Assembly: GCA_945909635.1 (NCBI GenBank)
Contig: OX246690.1
Location: 3,224,001 to 3,288,000, forward strand
DNA: 64,000 bases
Direction of reading: 5' to 3'
Source: Clostridioides difficile_A
GTDB taxonomy: Bacteria > Bacillota > Clostridia > Peptostreptococcales > Peptostreptococcaceae
Part shown: positions 15,792 through 24,569 of the stretch, piece after piece
Layout of the letters: each line of letters begins with the position of its first letter
Position numbering within the stretch: position 1 is the first letter of the stretch
Notes under the pieces: generated by a model
Seen by the model: the letters and a program-made list of their open reading frames with translations, nothing else
Databases searched by the model: none
Told to the model about the DNA's origin: nothing
Translations under genes and position numbers: made by a program

Positions 15792-18137
15792 TTAATTAAA
15801 TTTATATAGGTATTGTACTGTTGTTTCCCTTATATTTTTATTTAGTTCTTCAAACATATCGTATCCTTCTAAAGCATATTCCTTAAATGGATCTTTTTGA
15901 GCATAAGTTTTTAGACCTACATACTGTCTCAATTGTTCCATAGCATCTATATGGTCTATCCAGTATTGGTCAACTACTTTTAAAAGTACTGTCTTTTCCA
16001 ACTCTGCAACCTTTTCAATACCAACCATCATCTTTTTCAAGTCATAGACTCTTTTTGAAATTTCATAAGTGCTATCAACTATTTCTTGAACACTTTTTTT
16101 ATCTACTCCAGGAATTAATAATGTATCTGCTGGCATAAATGTACTGTATAAATGTTTAAAATATCCATAATAATCTCTTTTTCTTCCAATTAAATAAGTT
16201 TCTCCTGCTTCTTGTATAATATCCTTAACCATTTTTTGAATATCTTCTTGAATATCCTCATCATTTAGAACTTTATTTCTTTCATTGTATATAACTTTTC
16301 TTTGTTCATTTATAGTATCATCATATTTAAGAACATTTTTTCTTATTTCAAAGTTTTTTCCTTCTACACCTTTTTGTGCTCTTTCTATAGCTCTTGTAAG
16401 TGCCTTGCTTTCAATAGCTTTATTTTCATTTGAACTAGTTCTCTTCATTAATTTCTCTATAGTTTTTCCACCATAAAGTTTTATTACATCATCTTCAAGA
16501 CTTACAAAAAATCTTGACGTACCTGGGTCTCCTTGACGACCAGAACGACCTCTAAGCTGGTTATCAATTCTTCTTGATTCATGTCTTTCTGTTCCTATAA
16601 CATAAAGACCACCTAAATTTTTAACTTCTTGTTCTTCATCTTTATCTCCTGCTCCTAAAGATATATCAGTTCCTCTACCTGCCATATTTGTGGCAATTGT
16701 TATAGCATCCAATTTACCAGCTTTAGAGATTATCTCTGCTTCTTTATCATGTTGTTTTGCATTTAAGACTTGGTGTTTTATCCCTTGTTTTTTAAGCATT
16801 TTAGATAACTTCTCCGACTTTTCAACAGAAACTGTACCAACAAGTATTGGCTGTCTAGTCTTATGTATCCTTATTATTTCTTCTACAACAGCATTATATT
16901 TTTCTTCTTCTGTTTTAAATACTTTGTCATGTAAATCAGCTCTAATAACTGGTTTGTTAGTTGGGATTTGAACAACATTTAATTTATAAATTGACTCAAA
17001 TTCGCCTTCCTCTGTCTTTGCAGTACCAGTCATTCCTGAAAGTTTTCCATATAATCTAAAGAAATTTTGATAAGTAACTGTAGCCATGGTTTTAGATTCA
17101 TTTTTTATTTCAACACCTTCTTTAGCCTCTATAGCTTGGTGAAGCCCATCTGTAAATCTTCTTCCATCCATTACTCTTCCTGTAAATTCATCAACTATCA
17201 TTACTTCTCCATTTGAAATAACATAGTCAACATCCTTTTCCATAAGCTTATGACCTCTTAAAGCTTGATTTATATGATGATATAATTCTATATTCTTTAT
17301 ATCAGTAATGTTCTTTATACCAAAAAACGACTCTGCCTTACTTATACCCTTTGCTGTTAATGCTATGGTTTTATCTTTCCTATCCATCTCAAAATCTTCT
17401 TCTTTGACAGTTTTTATAAAGCTATTTGCTAGCTCATAAAGATTTAAATCTTCATCTCCATCTCCTGCGATGATAAGTGGAGTTCTAGCTTCGTCTATTA
17501 ATATTGAGTCTACCTCATCTACTATGGCAAAGTTTAATTCTCTTTGTACCTTATAAGATAAATCTGGTACCATGTTATCTCTTAAATAGTCAAACCCAAA
17601 TTCACTATTTGTACCATAAGTTATATCACATTTATACTGTTGTTTTCTTATATTTGGTTCTTGGTTAGATATAATTACTCCCACTGTCATACCAAGAGAT
17701 TCGTAAACTGGTCGCATAAGTTCCTTATCACGTTCTGCTAGATAATCATTTACTGTGATTACATGTACACCTTTCCCAGTAAGAGCATTTAAATACACTG
17801 GTGCTACTTCAACTAAAGTTTTACCTTCACCAGTTCTCATCTCTGCTATCTTACCTTGATGTATTACTATACCACCAATTAACTGTACTCTATATTGACG
17901 CATTCCAAGTTTTCTTCTTGATACTTCTCTTACTACAGCAAATGCTTCTGGAAGTATATCATCTAAAGTTTCTCCATTTTTAAGTCTATTTTTAAATAAC
18001 TCTGTCATGTTTTTTAATTCTTCATCTGATGAGTTTTTCATACTGTCTTCTAGAGCATCTATTTTATCTACTATAACATTTAATTTCTTTATTTCTTGTT
18101 CATCTGCTTTGTCAAGTATTGCATCTATAACTGACAT
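15792..18137 (-). CDS. secA2: Accessory Sec translocase ATPase SecA2
   Basis: A 781-residue cytoplasmic motor ATPase that exports SlpA and the Cwps through the Sec channel. Visible are Walker A (MRTGEGKT, about residue 100-107), the DEVDSILIDEAR Walker B region, 'IVDEFTGRVMDGRRF', 'GTVSVEKSEKLS' and NMAGRGTDI of the second motor domain. It ends at TVQYLYKFN without the C-terminal zinc finger of housekeeping SecA, as expected for SecA2. The ATG at 18137 is chosen because AAAGGAGG lies just before it; the longer reading from TTG 18164 would put that site inside the gene. It lies between slpA and cwp2. A 47-base dyad (18156-18202) sits immediately upstream. Confidence 0.96.
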   Translation of the reverse strand: MSVIDAILDKADEQEIKKLNVIVDKIDALEDSMKNSSDEELKNMTELFKNRLKNGETLDDILPEAFAVVREVSRRKLGMRQYRVQLIGGIVIHQGKIAEMRTGEGKTLVEVAPVYLNALTGKGVHVITVNDYLAERDKELMRPVYESLGMTVGVIISNQEPNIRKQQYKCDITYGTNSEFGFDYLRDNMVPDLSYKVQRELNFAIVDEVDSILIDEARTPLIIAGDGDEDLNLYELANSFIKTVKEEDFEMDRKDKTIALTAKGISKAESFFGIKNITDIKNIELYHHINQALRGHKLMEKDVDYVISNGEVMIVDEFTGRVMDGRRFTDGLHQAIEAKEGVEIKNESKTMATVTYQNFFRLYGKLSGMTGTAKTEEGEFESIYKLNVVQIPTNKPVIRADLHDKVFKTEEEKYNAVVEEIIRIHKTRQPILVGTVSVEKSEKLSKMLKKQGIKHQVLNAKQHDKEAEIISKAGKLDAITIATNMAGRGTDISLGAGDKDEEQEVKNLGGLYVIGTERHESRRIDNQLRGRSGRQGDPGTSRFFVSLEDDVIKLYGGKTIEKLMKRTSSNENKAIESKALTRAIERAQKGVEGKNFEIRKNVLKYDDTINEQRKVIYNERNKVLNDEDIQEDIQKMVKDIIQEAGETYLIGRKRDYYGYFKHLYSTFMPADTLLIPGVDKKSVQEIVDSTYEISKRVYDLKKMMVGIEKVAELEKTVLLKVVDQYWIDHIDAMEQLRQYVGLKTYAQKDPFKEYALEGYDMFEELNKNIRETTVQYLYKFN

Positions 18138-18194
18138 ATAAGTACCTCCTTTTCTATTGTCCAATTACTATTATACATTAAAAATCCATAATAG

Positions 18195-18311
18195 TAGACA
18201 ATTATTTTGATTTATAGTATAATGATTTTACTTAAATAAATTAAACATCTTTTTATTTAGGTATTTCTCACATAAAATAGAGGCTATTTATAGCCTCTAT
18301 TTTATTTTATA
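18195..18311 (+). ncRNA. Candidate small RNA A, between secA2 and slpA, with its own promoter and terminator
   Basis: On the plus strand TAGACA (18195-18200) and TATAAT (18218-18223) are exactly 17 bases apart, a near-consensus sigma-A promoter pointing away from secA2 toward slpA. A transcript from about 18230 would end at a 13-bp hairpin AAAATAGAGGCTA / TAGCCTCTATTTT (18275-18304) followed by a T-rich stretch, giving about 80 nt. It shares TTTATAGTATAAT, CATCTTTTT and GTATTTCTCACA with candidate B in the next intergenic space. The TATTTCTCACA at 18262-18272 can pair with the slpA leader. No convincing ORF is present. Transcription has not been shown here. Confidence 0.55.
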
Positions 18312-18326
18312 TTTATTTTTTTATCG

Positions 18327-18359
18327 AAAAAAGACTCCTCATAAGAGAAGTCTTTTTTT
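18327..18359 (-). terminator. slpA terminator
   Basis: Stem AAGACTTCTC / GAGGAGTCTT with loop TTAT and a six-T tail on the minus strand, about 25 bases past the slpA stop. Confidence 0.85.
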
Positions 18360-18384
18360 ATTTAAAGTTTTATTAAAACTTATA

Positions 18385-20586
18385 TTACATATCTAATAAA
18401 TCTTTCATTTTGCTTATTATCGAACTAGCTATACCTTGACCAACTTGAACTAAGTTTTTTCCACCAGCATCTTTAACTGATTTACTAACACCTACGTTTT
18501 GATCTGAAGATAAACTATCAGTAGCTAACACTATTGGTGCTGGAGAAACTGTTCCACTAGCAGCATCTTTACCATTATAAGTAGAACCAAAGTTAGCTGC
18601 AACTGGAGCTGCTGCTAAAGCATCCACTAATTGATCTTCTTTAGTAGAACCATCTTTTGCTACAAAGTAGTTTTCTACACTTCCTTTTTCAAAGTAATCA
18701 GTTTCTTTCATTACTTCTGCATTAGTAGCTTGTCTATCATCTCCACTTGTTCTATTAGGCTCTTTTCCAGTAGCATCATCTATAGCTTTTTCTATATCTT
18801 TAGATACACTGTTTTCTCCACCTATTATATCAACTTGTGCATTGTTTAAGAAATCTTCTGTTTCATTGTTTATATCTTTAGCTTTTCCATCTACAACTAC
18901 TATTGGAGTAGCATCTCCATCTACAACATCTAAATCTCCATTAGATTTCTTTAATTGAGAAGCAACTGGAGCTATACTCATAGCATCCGCTAATCCAGTT
19001 CCACCAACTACGAATGCTTTATCATTATCAAGACCTACTTCATCAGCTATTGCTAAAGAAGTTTCATATCTATCATCACCAGATAATCTTGTAACTTTAA
19101 GTCCCATATCTTTTAATTCATTTTCTACTTCTTTAGATATAGAGTTAACTCCACCAGCTAAATAAACTTTTTTAGAAGTGTTTATACCACTTGTAGATTT
19201 TAAATCCATAACTCTTTTTATTTCAGATTTAACATTTGAATCTAATTTATCTTTTGAAGTTAATAATAATGGAGCATGTTTTTCTGATGCTAATGGTGAT
19301 GCAACAAGACCATCAACTATAGCTTGAGAACCAACTAAAACTACTGAATCAGTTGCAGAATCAGTTATAGCATGCTTATCATCAGAATTATAGTATTTAT
19401 TACTTAATTCTATAGCTGTTTCTATTCTATCTTCTCCAGCTACAGTTACAACATTTGAATAACTATTATTATATGTTCTTAAATCATCTATATAGTCTTT
19501 CATATCTTTTATTTTATCTGCTTTAAGAACTAATTTAACAGGAGCATTTGCTACATCTGTAGCTCCTTTAGTTTCTAATCTTTTTCCTTCTGGATAAAGA
19601 GTTACTTGATATCTACCACTTACTAATTGTACTTGGTCTCCATATCCATCACCTTCGTTTAATTCTTTATAAATTGAATTTAAATCTGTTTCATCAAATA
19701 CATATTTTTTAGCTAAATCTTCAGCACTTGTGCTTGTACTAGAATCTATATCTATTGTTGTTTCTTTTGCATTTATAACATGTACAGTAGTATATTCATC
19801 TTTACTAGCATTTGTATCAGCAATAGTTGCTTTTACTGGATCTGTTGTGCTTCCAGCAGTTGCATCAAATGGGAATAAATTAGCATCAAATTTAACTACA
19901 TCTGCTCCTGTAATTACAACTTTTGCTGCAAGTGTAGATGCTGCAAATACTTTATTAGCACTATCTGCCCATTCTACTGTTGTATTAGCAGCATATTTAT
20001 AGTTTGCTAAATTAGTTGCTGCATCAGCATCTTTATCTATTTCAACTTGGTAACCACCAATAGTTCCTGCTGCTGGTTCTGCAGTAATCTTATAAAAATC
20101 TTTAGCAGTTATATTTCTATCAGCTGCTTTCACCTTAGTATTATCTTGCATAACTGCACCAGCTCTAGTAGTTGTAGCTGGTCTAAGAACTATTACATTT
20201 TGTAATTTAGTAACAAGCGCATCAGCCTCAGCTTTAGTATAAACTTTTTTACTTAAATCATAAGTAATATCAAATGATACTAAATCCCCATCACTTAAAT
20301 TATCTAATTTTGAATCAACAAGATTATAGAAATTATCTGAAGCTTTTTTTAGATTTTCTTCAGTATCAGTAGGCATTTCTAAATCTGCTACACTCTTGTT
20401 ATCATACTTTACAGTTATATCAGTTATTGCACCACTTAATATTCCTGTTTGTATTTTCTTAAGAGTATCCTTATAATCTTTCTGAACAGTTGTATAATCT
20501 TCTTTAACTTCTGCAGCAAAAACAGGAGCAGCCGAAGCTAAAACTGTTAAACCTGACATAGCTATTGCTATATTTTTCTTATTCAT
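18385..20586 (-). CDS. slpA: S-layer precursor protein SlpA
   Basis: A 733-residue precursor of the main S-layer. The signal peptide ends at PVFA (residue 24), followed by the variable low-molecular-weight subunit (about 25-341) and the conserved high-molecular-weight subunit (342-733) with three CWB2 domains from about 378 (VAGEDRIETAIELSNKYYN). By alignment to known SlpA the Cwp84 site is in 'GKRLETKGATDV', after Gly341; strains 630 and R20291, as I recall them, have TKS here. The ATG at 20586 follows GGGAGG. The promoter at 20681-20709 gives a leader of about 85 bases that begins with the TGTGAGAAATA motif. The terminator is at 18327-18359. The N-terminal subunit is rich in Ala, Thr and Asp and differs from the 630 and R20291 types. 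Confidence 0.97.
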   Translation of the reverse strand: MNKKNIAIAMSGLTVLASAAPVFAAEVKEDYTTVQKDYKDTLKKIQTGILSGAITDITVKYDNKSVADLEMPTDTEENLKKASDNFYNLVDSKLDNLSDGDLVSFDITYDLSKKVYTKAEADALVTKLQNVIVLRPATTTRAGAVMQDNTKVKAADRNITAKDFYKITAEPAAGTIGGYQVEIDKDADAATNLANYKYAANTTVEWADSANKVFAASTLAAKVVITGADVVKFDANLFPFDATAGSTTDPVKATIADTNASKDEYTTVHVINAKETTIDIDSSTSTSAEDLAKKYVFDETDLNSIYKELNEGDGYGDQVQLVSGRYQVTLYPEGKRLETKGATDVANAPVKLVLKADKIKDMKDYIDDLRTYNNSYSNVVTVAGEDRIETAIELSNKYYNSDDKHAITDSATDSVVLVGSQAIVDGLVASPLASEKHAPLLLTSKDKLDSNVKSEIKRVMDLKSTSGINTSKKVYLAGGVNSISKEVENELKDMGLKVTRLSGDDRYETSLAIADEVGLDNDKAFVVGGTGLADAMSIAPVASQLKKSNGDLDVVDGDATPIVVVDGKAKDINNETEDFLNNAQVDIIGGENSVSKDIEKAIDDATGKEPNRTSGDDRQATNAEVMKETDYFEKGSVENYFVAKDGSTKEDQLVDALAAAPVAANFGSTYNGKDAASGTVSPAPIVLATDSLSSDQNVGVSKSVKDAGGKNLVQVGQGIASSIISKMKDLLDM

Positions 20587-20664
20587 TTCTTAAATTCCTC
20601 CCAACATTATATTAAATTACATCTCTTTATTATGTACATAGAATAATCATCCATATATTCCTAA

Positions 20665-20709
20665 TATTTCTCACATCTCTATAATAATCCATTTTTATTC
20701 TTTTTGCAA
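20665..20709 (-). promoter_or_regulatory. slpA promoter with start-site motif TGTGAGAAATA
   Basis: TTGCAA (20704-20709), 17 bases, TATTAT (20681-20686), five bases, TGTGAGAAATA (20675 down to 20665) on the minus strand. Transcription should begin at or next to the motif. The same arrangement and spacing occur at cwp8. Confidence 0.75.
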
Positions 20710-20795
20710 GCTATTTTTTTAAATTATTATTTTATCCAAATATATGAATTTTTATACCCAAAACTTCAAGATGTAACAAACTAATAAATTTAATT

Positions 20796-22382
20796 TTACT
20801 TATTTAAAAATTCTTGAGTAGCATATACTTGTCCATCTGGTAATATATATAATCCAAATCCAGTATACGCAAAATTACTATTTAACATGTTTTCGTTATA
20901 TTTATCAGACTTTTTCCAAACTGTAAATATTACATTTGCCACTTCTCTAGCATCTTTTGTTGTATAAGTACTCTTTGTAGTAAGTGGAACAAAAGCTATA
21001 TTTTCTTCACTTCTCATTCCACCAGAAAATACTTCAGCAGCATTTTTACCATTTATTACATGTGCGAATTCTCCTTTATCAGCCATATACTTAGACCAAT
21101 AATTTGCCATTCCTTGTAAATTTTTAGATACTTGTAATGGCTCTTTCCCTTTTTCTTTTCTATAAGAATTTACCAAATTGTACATTTCACTAGAAACCAT
21201 CATTTTAAAATCAGTACTATTCATATCATTAGTCTTATATTCAAGTACATTTATCTCTACACTTATTGATGTAGTTTTTCCACCAATATCAGTAGCCTTT
21301 ATAGTCACTTTATATTTACCAACCTTATCAGTATTAACTTCTCCTATAAGTTCTGGTTTTAATTCATTTCCCTTATTATCCTTTGCAACTATATTTAGTT
21401 TACTTATATCAAACTTATCTCCTTGATATACATTTAGATTCCCAACTGTTATTGTTGGTGCACTTGCATCCAATGATGATGCACTTAAACATTGTTGTAG
21501 TGTTTTCTCATCTATGCCTCCTAGTGCTGTGATTTTATCAGCACTTCTAAGTACAGACTTATCACTACTTCCATCAACTAATACAATTGGTGCATTTTTA
21601 GCTATAGAAGAACCAGCAACTGCATCCACTAATTGGAATCCTTTAGAAAGATAGAACTCTTTTGCTGAACTATAAAAATGTTTTATAACTTTTTTATTAG
21701 TTTCAAATCTATCTGCTCCTGCTAATCTAACTGCATTGGTTTTCTTAACTAGGTCATTACTTATTATTTCTTCTGAACCAAGTGCATAACATTGTACACC
21801 TTCTTTTTTCTCAAATGGTACACTTTTCCCATCAGTTAAAATTATAGGGGCACCATCTCTTGATGCTACTGATGATACACTCATTGCATCTGCTTCACCT
21901 TTATACCCATTAGTTATAAAAACCTTATCTATAGTCTTTATTGAAGCTATTTCCTTTGCTATAAGATAACTTGTTTCTATTCTATCATTACCACCTATTC
22001 TTTTAACTTCTATACCTTTTTGCTTTAATTTATTTTCAACTGACTTCCCTATTGAATCTTCAGTTCCTATTATGTAGACCTTCTTTACATCTTTTAACAT
22101 ACTTTCTGTATCTGATGGTATGTTATTTTTTTGAGATAATAATATAGGTGCTTTAACTGCCCCTGCTAATCCACTTGCACTAAGCCCATCTGCTAGAGTA
22201 TTGTCTGTGTTTACTAATACTACATTTTCATATGTTTGCTTCTGCGCAATTTTTGCAGCTGTCTCATATCTATCTTTCCCTTGTATCTTTTCTATACTTG
22301 AAAGTGCATTAATGTTTAGTGTTCCTACCATTATTAATGATACTGCCAATCCTATTGATAATATTCTCTTATTTGCTTTCAT
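20796..22382 (-). CDS. cwp12: Cell wall protein Cwp12: three CWB2 domains, Ig-like domain and CAP domain
   Basis: A 528-residue secreted protein. Signal peptide to about residue 26 (LNINA), three CWB2 domains at about 30-300, a bacterial Ig-like/DUF5011-type domain at about 305-390 (ITVGNLNVYQGDKFD; ends SVEINVLEYK) and a CAP/SCP-like domain at about 395-528. The CAP region shows YNLVNSYRKEKGKEPLQVS, an AHVINGKNAAEVF stretch and RSEENIAF, typical of the family. The function of bacterial CAP domains is poorly known. It is a close paralogue of Cwp11 just upstream. No clear terminator separates it from the slpA promoter, so some read-through into slpA is possible. Confidence 0.88.
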   Translation of the reverse strand: MKANKRILSIGLAVSLIMVGTLNINALSSIEKIQGKDRYETAAKIAQKQTYENVVLVNTDNTLADGLSASGLAGAVKAPILLSQKNNIPSDTESMLKDVKKVYIIGTEDSIGKSVENKLKQKGIEVKRIGGNDRIETSYLIAKEIASIKTIDKVFITNGYKGEADAMSVSSVASRDGAPIILTDGKSVPFEKKEGVQCYALGSEEIISNDLVKKTNAVRLAGADRFETNKKVIKHFYSSAKEFYLSKGFQLVDAVAGSSIAKNAPIVLVDGSSDKSVLRSADKITALGGIDEKTLQQCLSASSLDASAPTITVGNLNVYQGDKFDISKLNIVAKDNKGNELKPELIGEVNTDKVGKYKVTIKATDIGGKTTSISVEINVLEYKTNDMNSTDFKMMVSSEMYNLVNSYRKEKGKEPLQVSKNLQGMANYWSKYMADKGEFAHVINGKNAAEVFSGGMRSEENIAFVPLTTKSTYTTKDAREVANVIFTVWKKSDKYNENMLNSNFAYTGFGLYILPDGQVYATQEFLNK

Positions 22383-22474
22383 CGAACCCCTCCTACTAAT
22401 TTTTTATATAATTCAGCTAATCATAAATTACATCCTCAGTAGTGATTCCCTCAAAATTTATAAATTACTAAAAT

Positions 22475-22543
22475 AAAAAACATCTAAGATACCATAATCT
22501 GTAAGATGATAACAAAGCAGATTATAAAAAGTACATTAGATGT
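22475..22543 (-). terminator. cwp11 terminator
   Basis: Outer stem ACATCTAA / TTAGATGT and inner stem TATAATCTG / CAGATTATG with a T run on the minus strand, about 70 bases past the cwp11 stop. Confidence 0.75.
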
Positions 22544-22611
22544 GATTTTCATTTTATGATATCAGTAAATTAATAAAAAAACAAGATTTATGGAAATTTT
22601 TACAAGCCAAC

Positions 22612-24201
22612 TTAATTGCCATTTAAAAACTCTTGAGTAGCATGCACCTGACCATCAGATAATATATAAAGCCCAAATCCAGTACTATAGAACTCATTAC
22701 TAAGCATATTTGCATTGTACTCAGGAGACTTCTTCCATACTTCAAATATAGCTTTTGCTAAATCTTTTGCATCTTGAGTAGTTTGGACATTTTTAGAGTT
22801 GATATAAATATATGCTATATTTTCCTCACTTCTCATTCCAAAATCAGAAAATACTTGTGGAGCATTTTTACCATCTATATAATGTGCAAAAACTTTTTTA
22901 TCCATCATATACTTAGACCACGCATTTGCCATACCCTCTAGCTTACTAGACACTACCAAAGGTTCTTTGCCTTTTTCTTTTCTATAGGAATTAATTAAGT
23001 TATACATTTCATTAGACACCATTGTTTTAAATTCTGGGCTATTATAATCATGAGTTTTATCATCTAGCACTTTTATTTCTACTCTTTTTTCTGTGCTTTT
23101 TCCCCATTCATCTGTAGCCTTTAATGTCAATATATATGCACCTACTCTATTTGTATCTATAAATCCATCAATTTTTATTGGCAATACCTTCCCAGTATTA
23201 TCTTTAGCTACTATATTCAACTTCCCACCATCAAACTTCTCGCCTTTGTATATCTCTGTAGTCCCTACTGTGATTGTTGGAGGTTGTCCATTTGATTCTG
23301 ATGCACTTACACATTGTTGTATTACCTTATTACTCAGTTCACCTATAGAAGTTATATGTTTGGCTCCTTCTAATACATTCTTATCACTACCATCATTTAC
23401 TAATACCATTGGATAGTCTTTAGTAAGTGGTGCAGCTGCTATAGCATCTACTAATTGATAGCCATCTGACACATAAAATCCATCTGCACTTTTAAAAAAG
23501 TAGTCTATTACCTTTTTATTAGTTTCAAATCGGTCAGTTCCTTCTATTCTTACTGAGTTTGTATTTTTAACTAGAGAGTTACTCATTATCTCTTCTGAGC
23601 CTATACAATATGATAGAACATCTTTTACATCAAAAGGTACACTCTTTCCATCTGTAAGTATTATTGGAACTCCATCTCTAGTAGCTACTGATGATACACT
23701 CATTGCATCTGCTTCTCCACTATATGCATTAGTTAATAGTACTTTATCAATTTTTTTTATAGTTGATATTTCTTTAGCTACTAAATAACTTGTTTTTAGT
23801 CTGTCTTCTCCACCAATTCTCTTAACTTCTATATGTTTAGAATCTAGTTCTTTTTCTACTGATTTACTTATAGTATCTTCTGTACCTATTATGTATGCTT
23901 TTTTGATATTTTTTAAACATCTATTTGTCTCTGTTGGTATCTTATTTTTTTGTGTAAATAATATTGGTGCTTTTGTGGCACCTGACAATCCACTTGCACT
24001 TAATCCATCTGCAAGTGATTTTTCTGTATTTACTAAAATTACTGTTTCATAAGTTTGTCTATCAGCTATCTTTGCTGCTGTTTCATATCTATCTTTACCA
24101 TATATTTTTTCTACTACTGATGATGCATTTACACTTTTGAAGTTTACCAAGATTAATGATATTGCTAGACCTAATGATAATATTTTTTTATTCATTTTCA
24201 T
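22612..24201 (-). CDS. cwp11: Cell wall protein Cwp11: three CWB2 domains, Ig-like domain and CAP domain
   Basis: A 529-residue secreted protein with the same domain order as Cwp12: signal peptide (to VNAS), CWB2 domains at about 30-300 (YGKDRYETAAKIADRQTYE), Ig-like domain at about 305-390 (ITVGTTEIYKGEKFD) and CAP domain at about 395-529 (YNLINSYRKEKGKEPLVVS; RSEENIAY). The two proteins are similar along their full length, so the genes are a tandem duplication. Its own terminator (22475-22543) suggests separate transcription. The region upstream (24202-24487) is extremely AT-rich. Confidence 0.88.
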   Translation of the reverse strand: MKMNKKILSLGLAISLILVNFKSVNASSVVEKIYGKDRYETAAKIADRQTYETVILVNTEKSLADGLSASGLSGATKAPILFTQKNKIPTETNRCLKNIKKAYIIGTEDTISKSVEKELDSKHIEVKRIGGEDRLKTSYLVAKEISTIKKIDKVLLTNAYSGEADAMSVSSVATRDGVPIILTDGKSVPFDVKDVLSYCIGSEEIMSNSLVKNTNSVRIEGTDRFETNKKVIDYFFKSADGFYVSDGYQLVDAIAAAPLTKDYPMVLVNDGSDKNVLEGAKHITSIGELSNKVIQQCVSASESNGQPPTITVGTTEIYKGEKFDGGKLNIVAKDNTGKVLPIKIDGFIDTNRVGAYILTLKATDEWGKSTEKRVEIKVLDDKTHDYNSPEFKTMVSNEMYNLINSYRKEKGKEPLVVSSKLEGMANAWSKYMMDKKVFAHYIDGKNAPQVFSDFGMRSEENIAYIYINSKNVQTTQDAKDLAKAIFEVWKKSPEYNANMLSNEFYSTGFGLYILSDGQVHATQEFLNGN

Positions 24202-24486
24202 ATCCCCCTGATGATTTTTATGTTTTATATTTATATTCTTTTTACTTTTTTTAATTATTTTGTTATTTTTTGTATATTATAAAGTATATCTTATATAAAT
24301 ATATTCCGTCTATATATTAATATTTTATTTTATTAAAAATTTTAAAATTATTTCTAGTTGTTTTTTAAGTATTTATAAAATTTATTTCATTAATAAAAAT
24401 AATTTACATTATTTTATAAATTAATTTTAATTTTACTTAAATCATCATACATATTCCACTATAATATTATTAAGACAATATAAATA
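24202..24486. other. AT-rich intergenic stretch upstream of cwp11
   Basis: About 285 bases that are overwhelmingly A and T, with no ORF or hairpin that stands out. A ribosome site (GGGGGATATG) borders cwp11. Such a tract could hold the cwp11 promoter and bend easily, but no single promoter is clear. Confidence 0.5.
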
Positions 24487-24539
24487 AAAATAAGAATGTA
24501 CTTAGACATATGATTTATATCTAAATACATTCTTATTTT
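24487..24539 (-). terminator. cwp10 terminator
   Basis: Long stem AAATAAGAATGTA.TTAGA / TCTAA.TACATTCTTATTT, about 30 bases past the cwp10 stop. Confidence 0.8.
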
Positions 24540-24569
24540 AAGCTTACTTATTTACATTTACTTTGATAC

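Noticed and set aside
15792..18164. secA2 starting at TTG 18164
   Set aside because: That start would place the strong AAAGGAGG inside the gene; ATG 18137 behind it gives the usual 781-residue SecA2.
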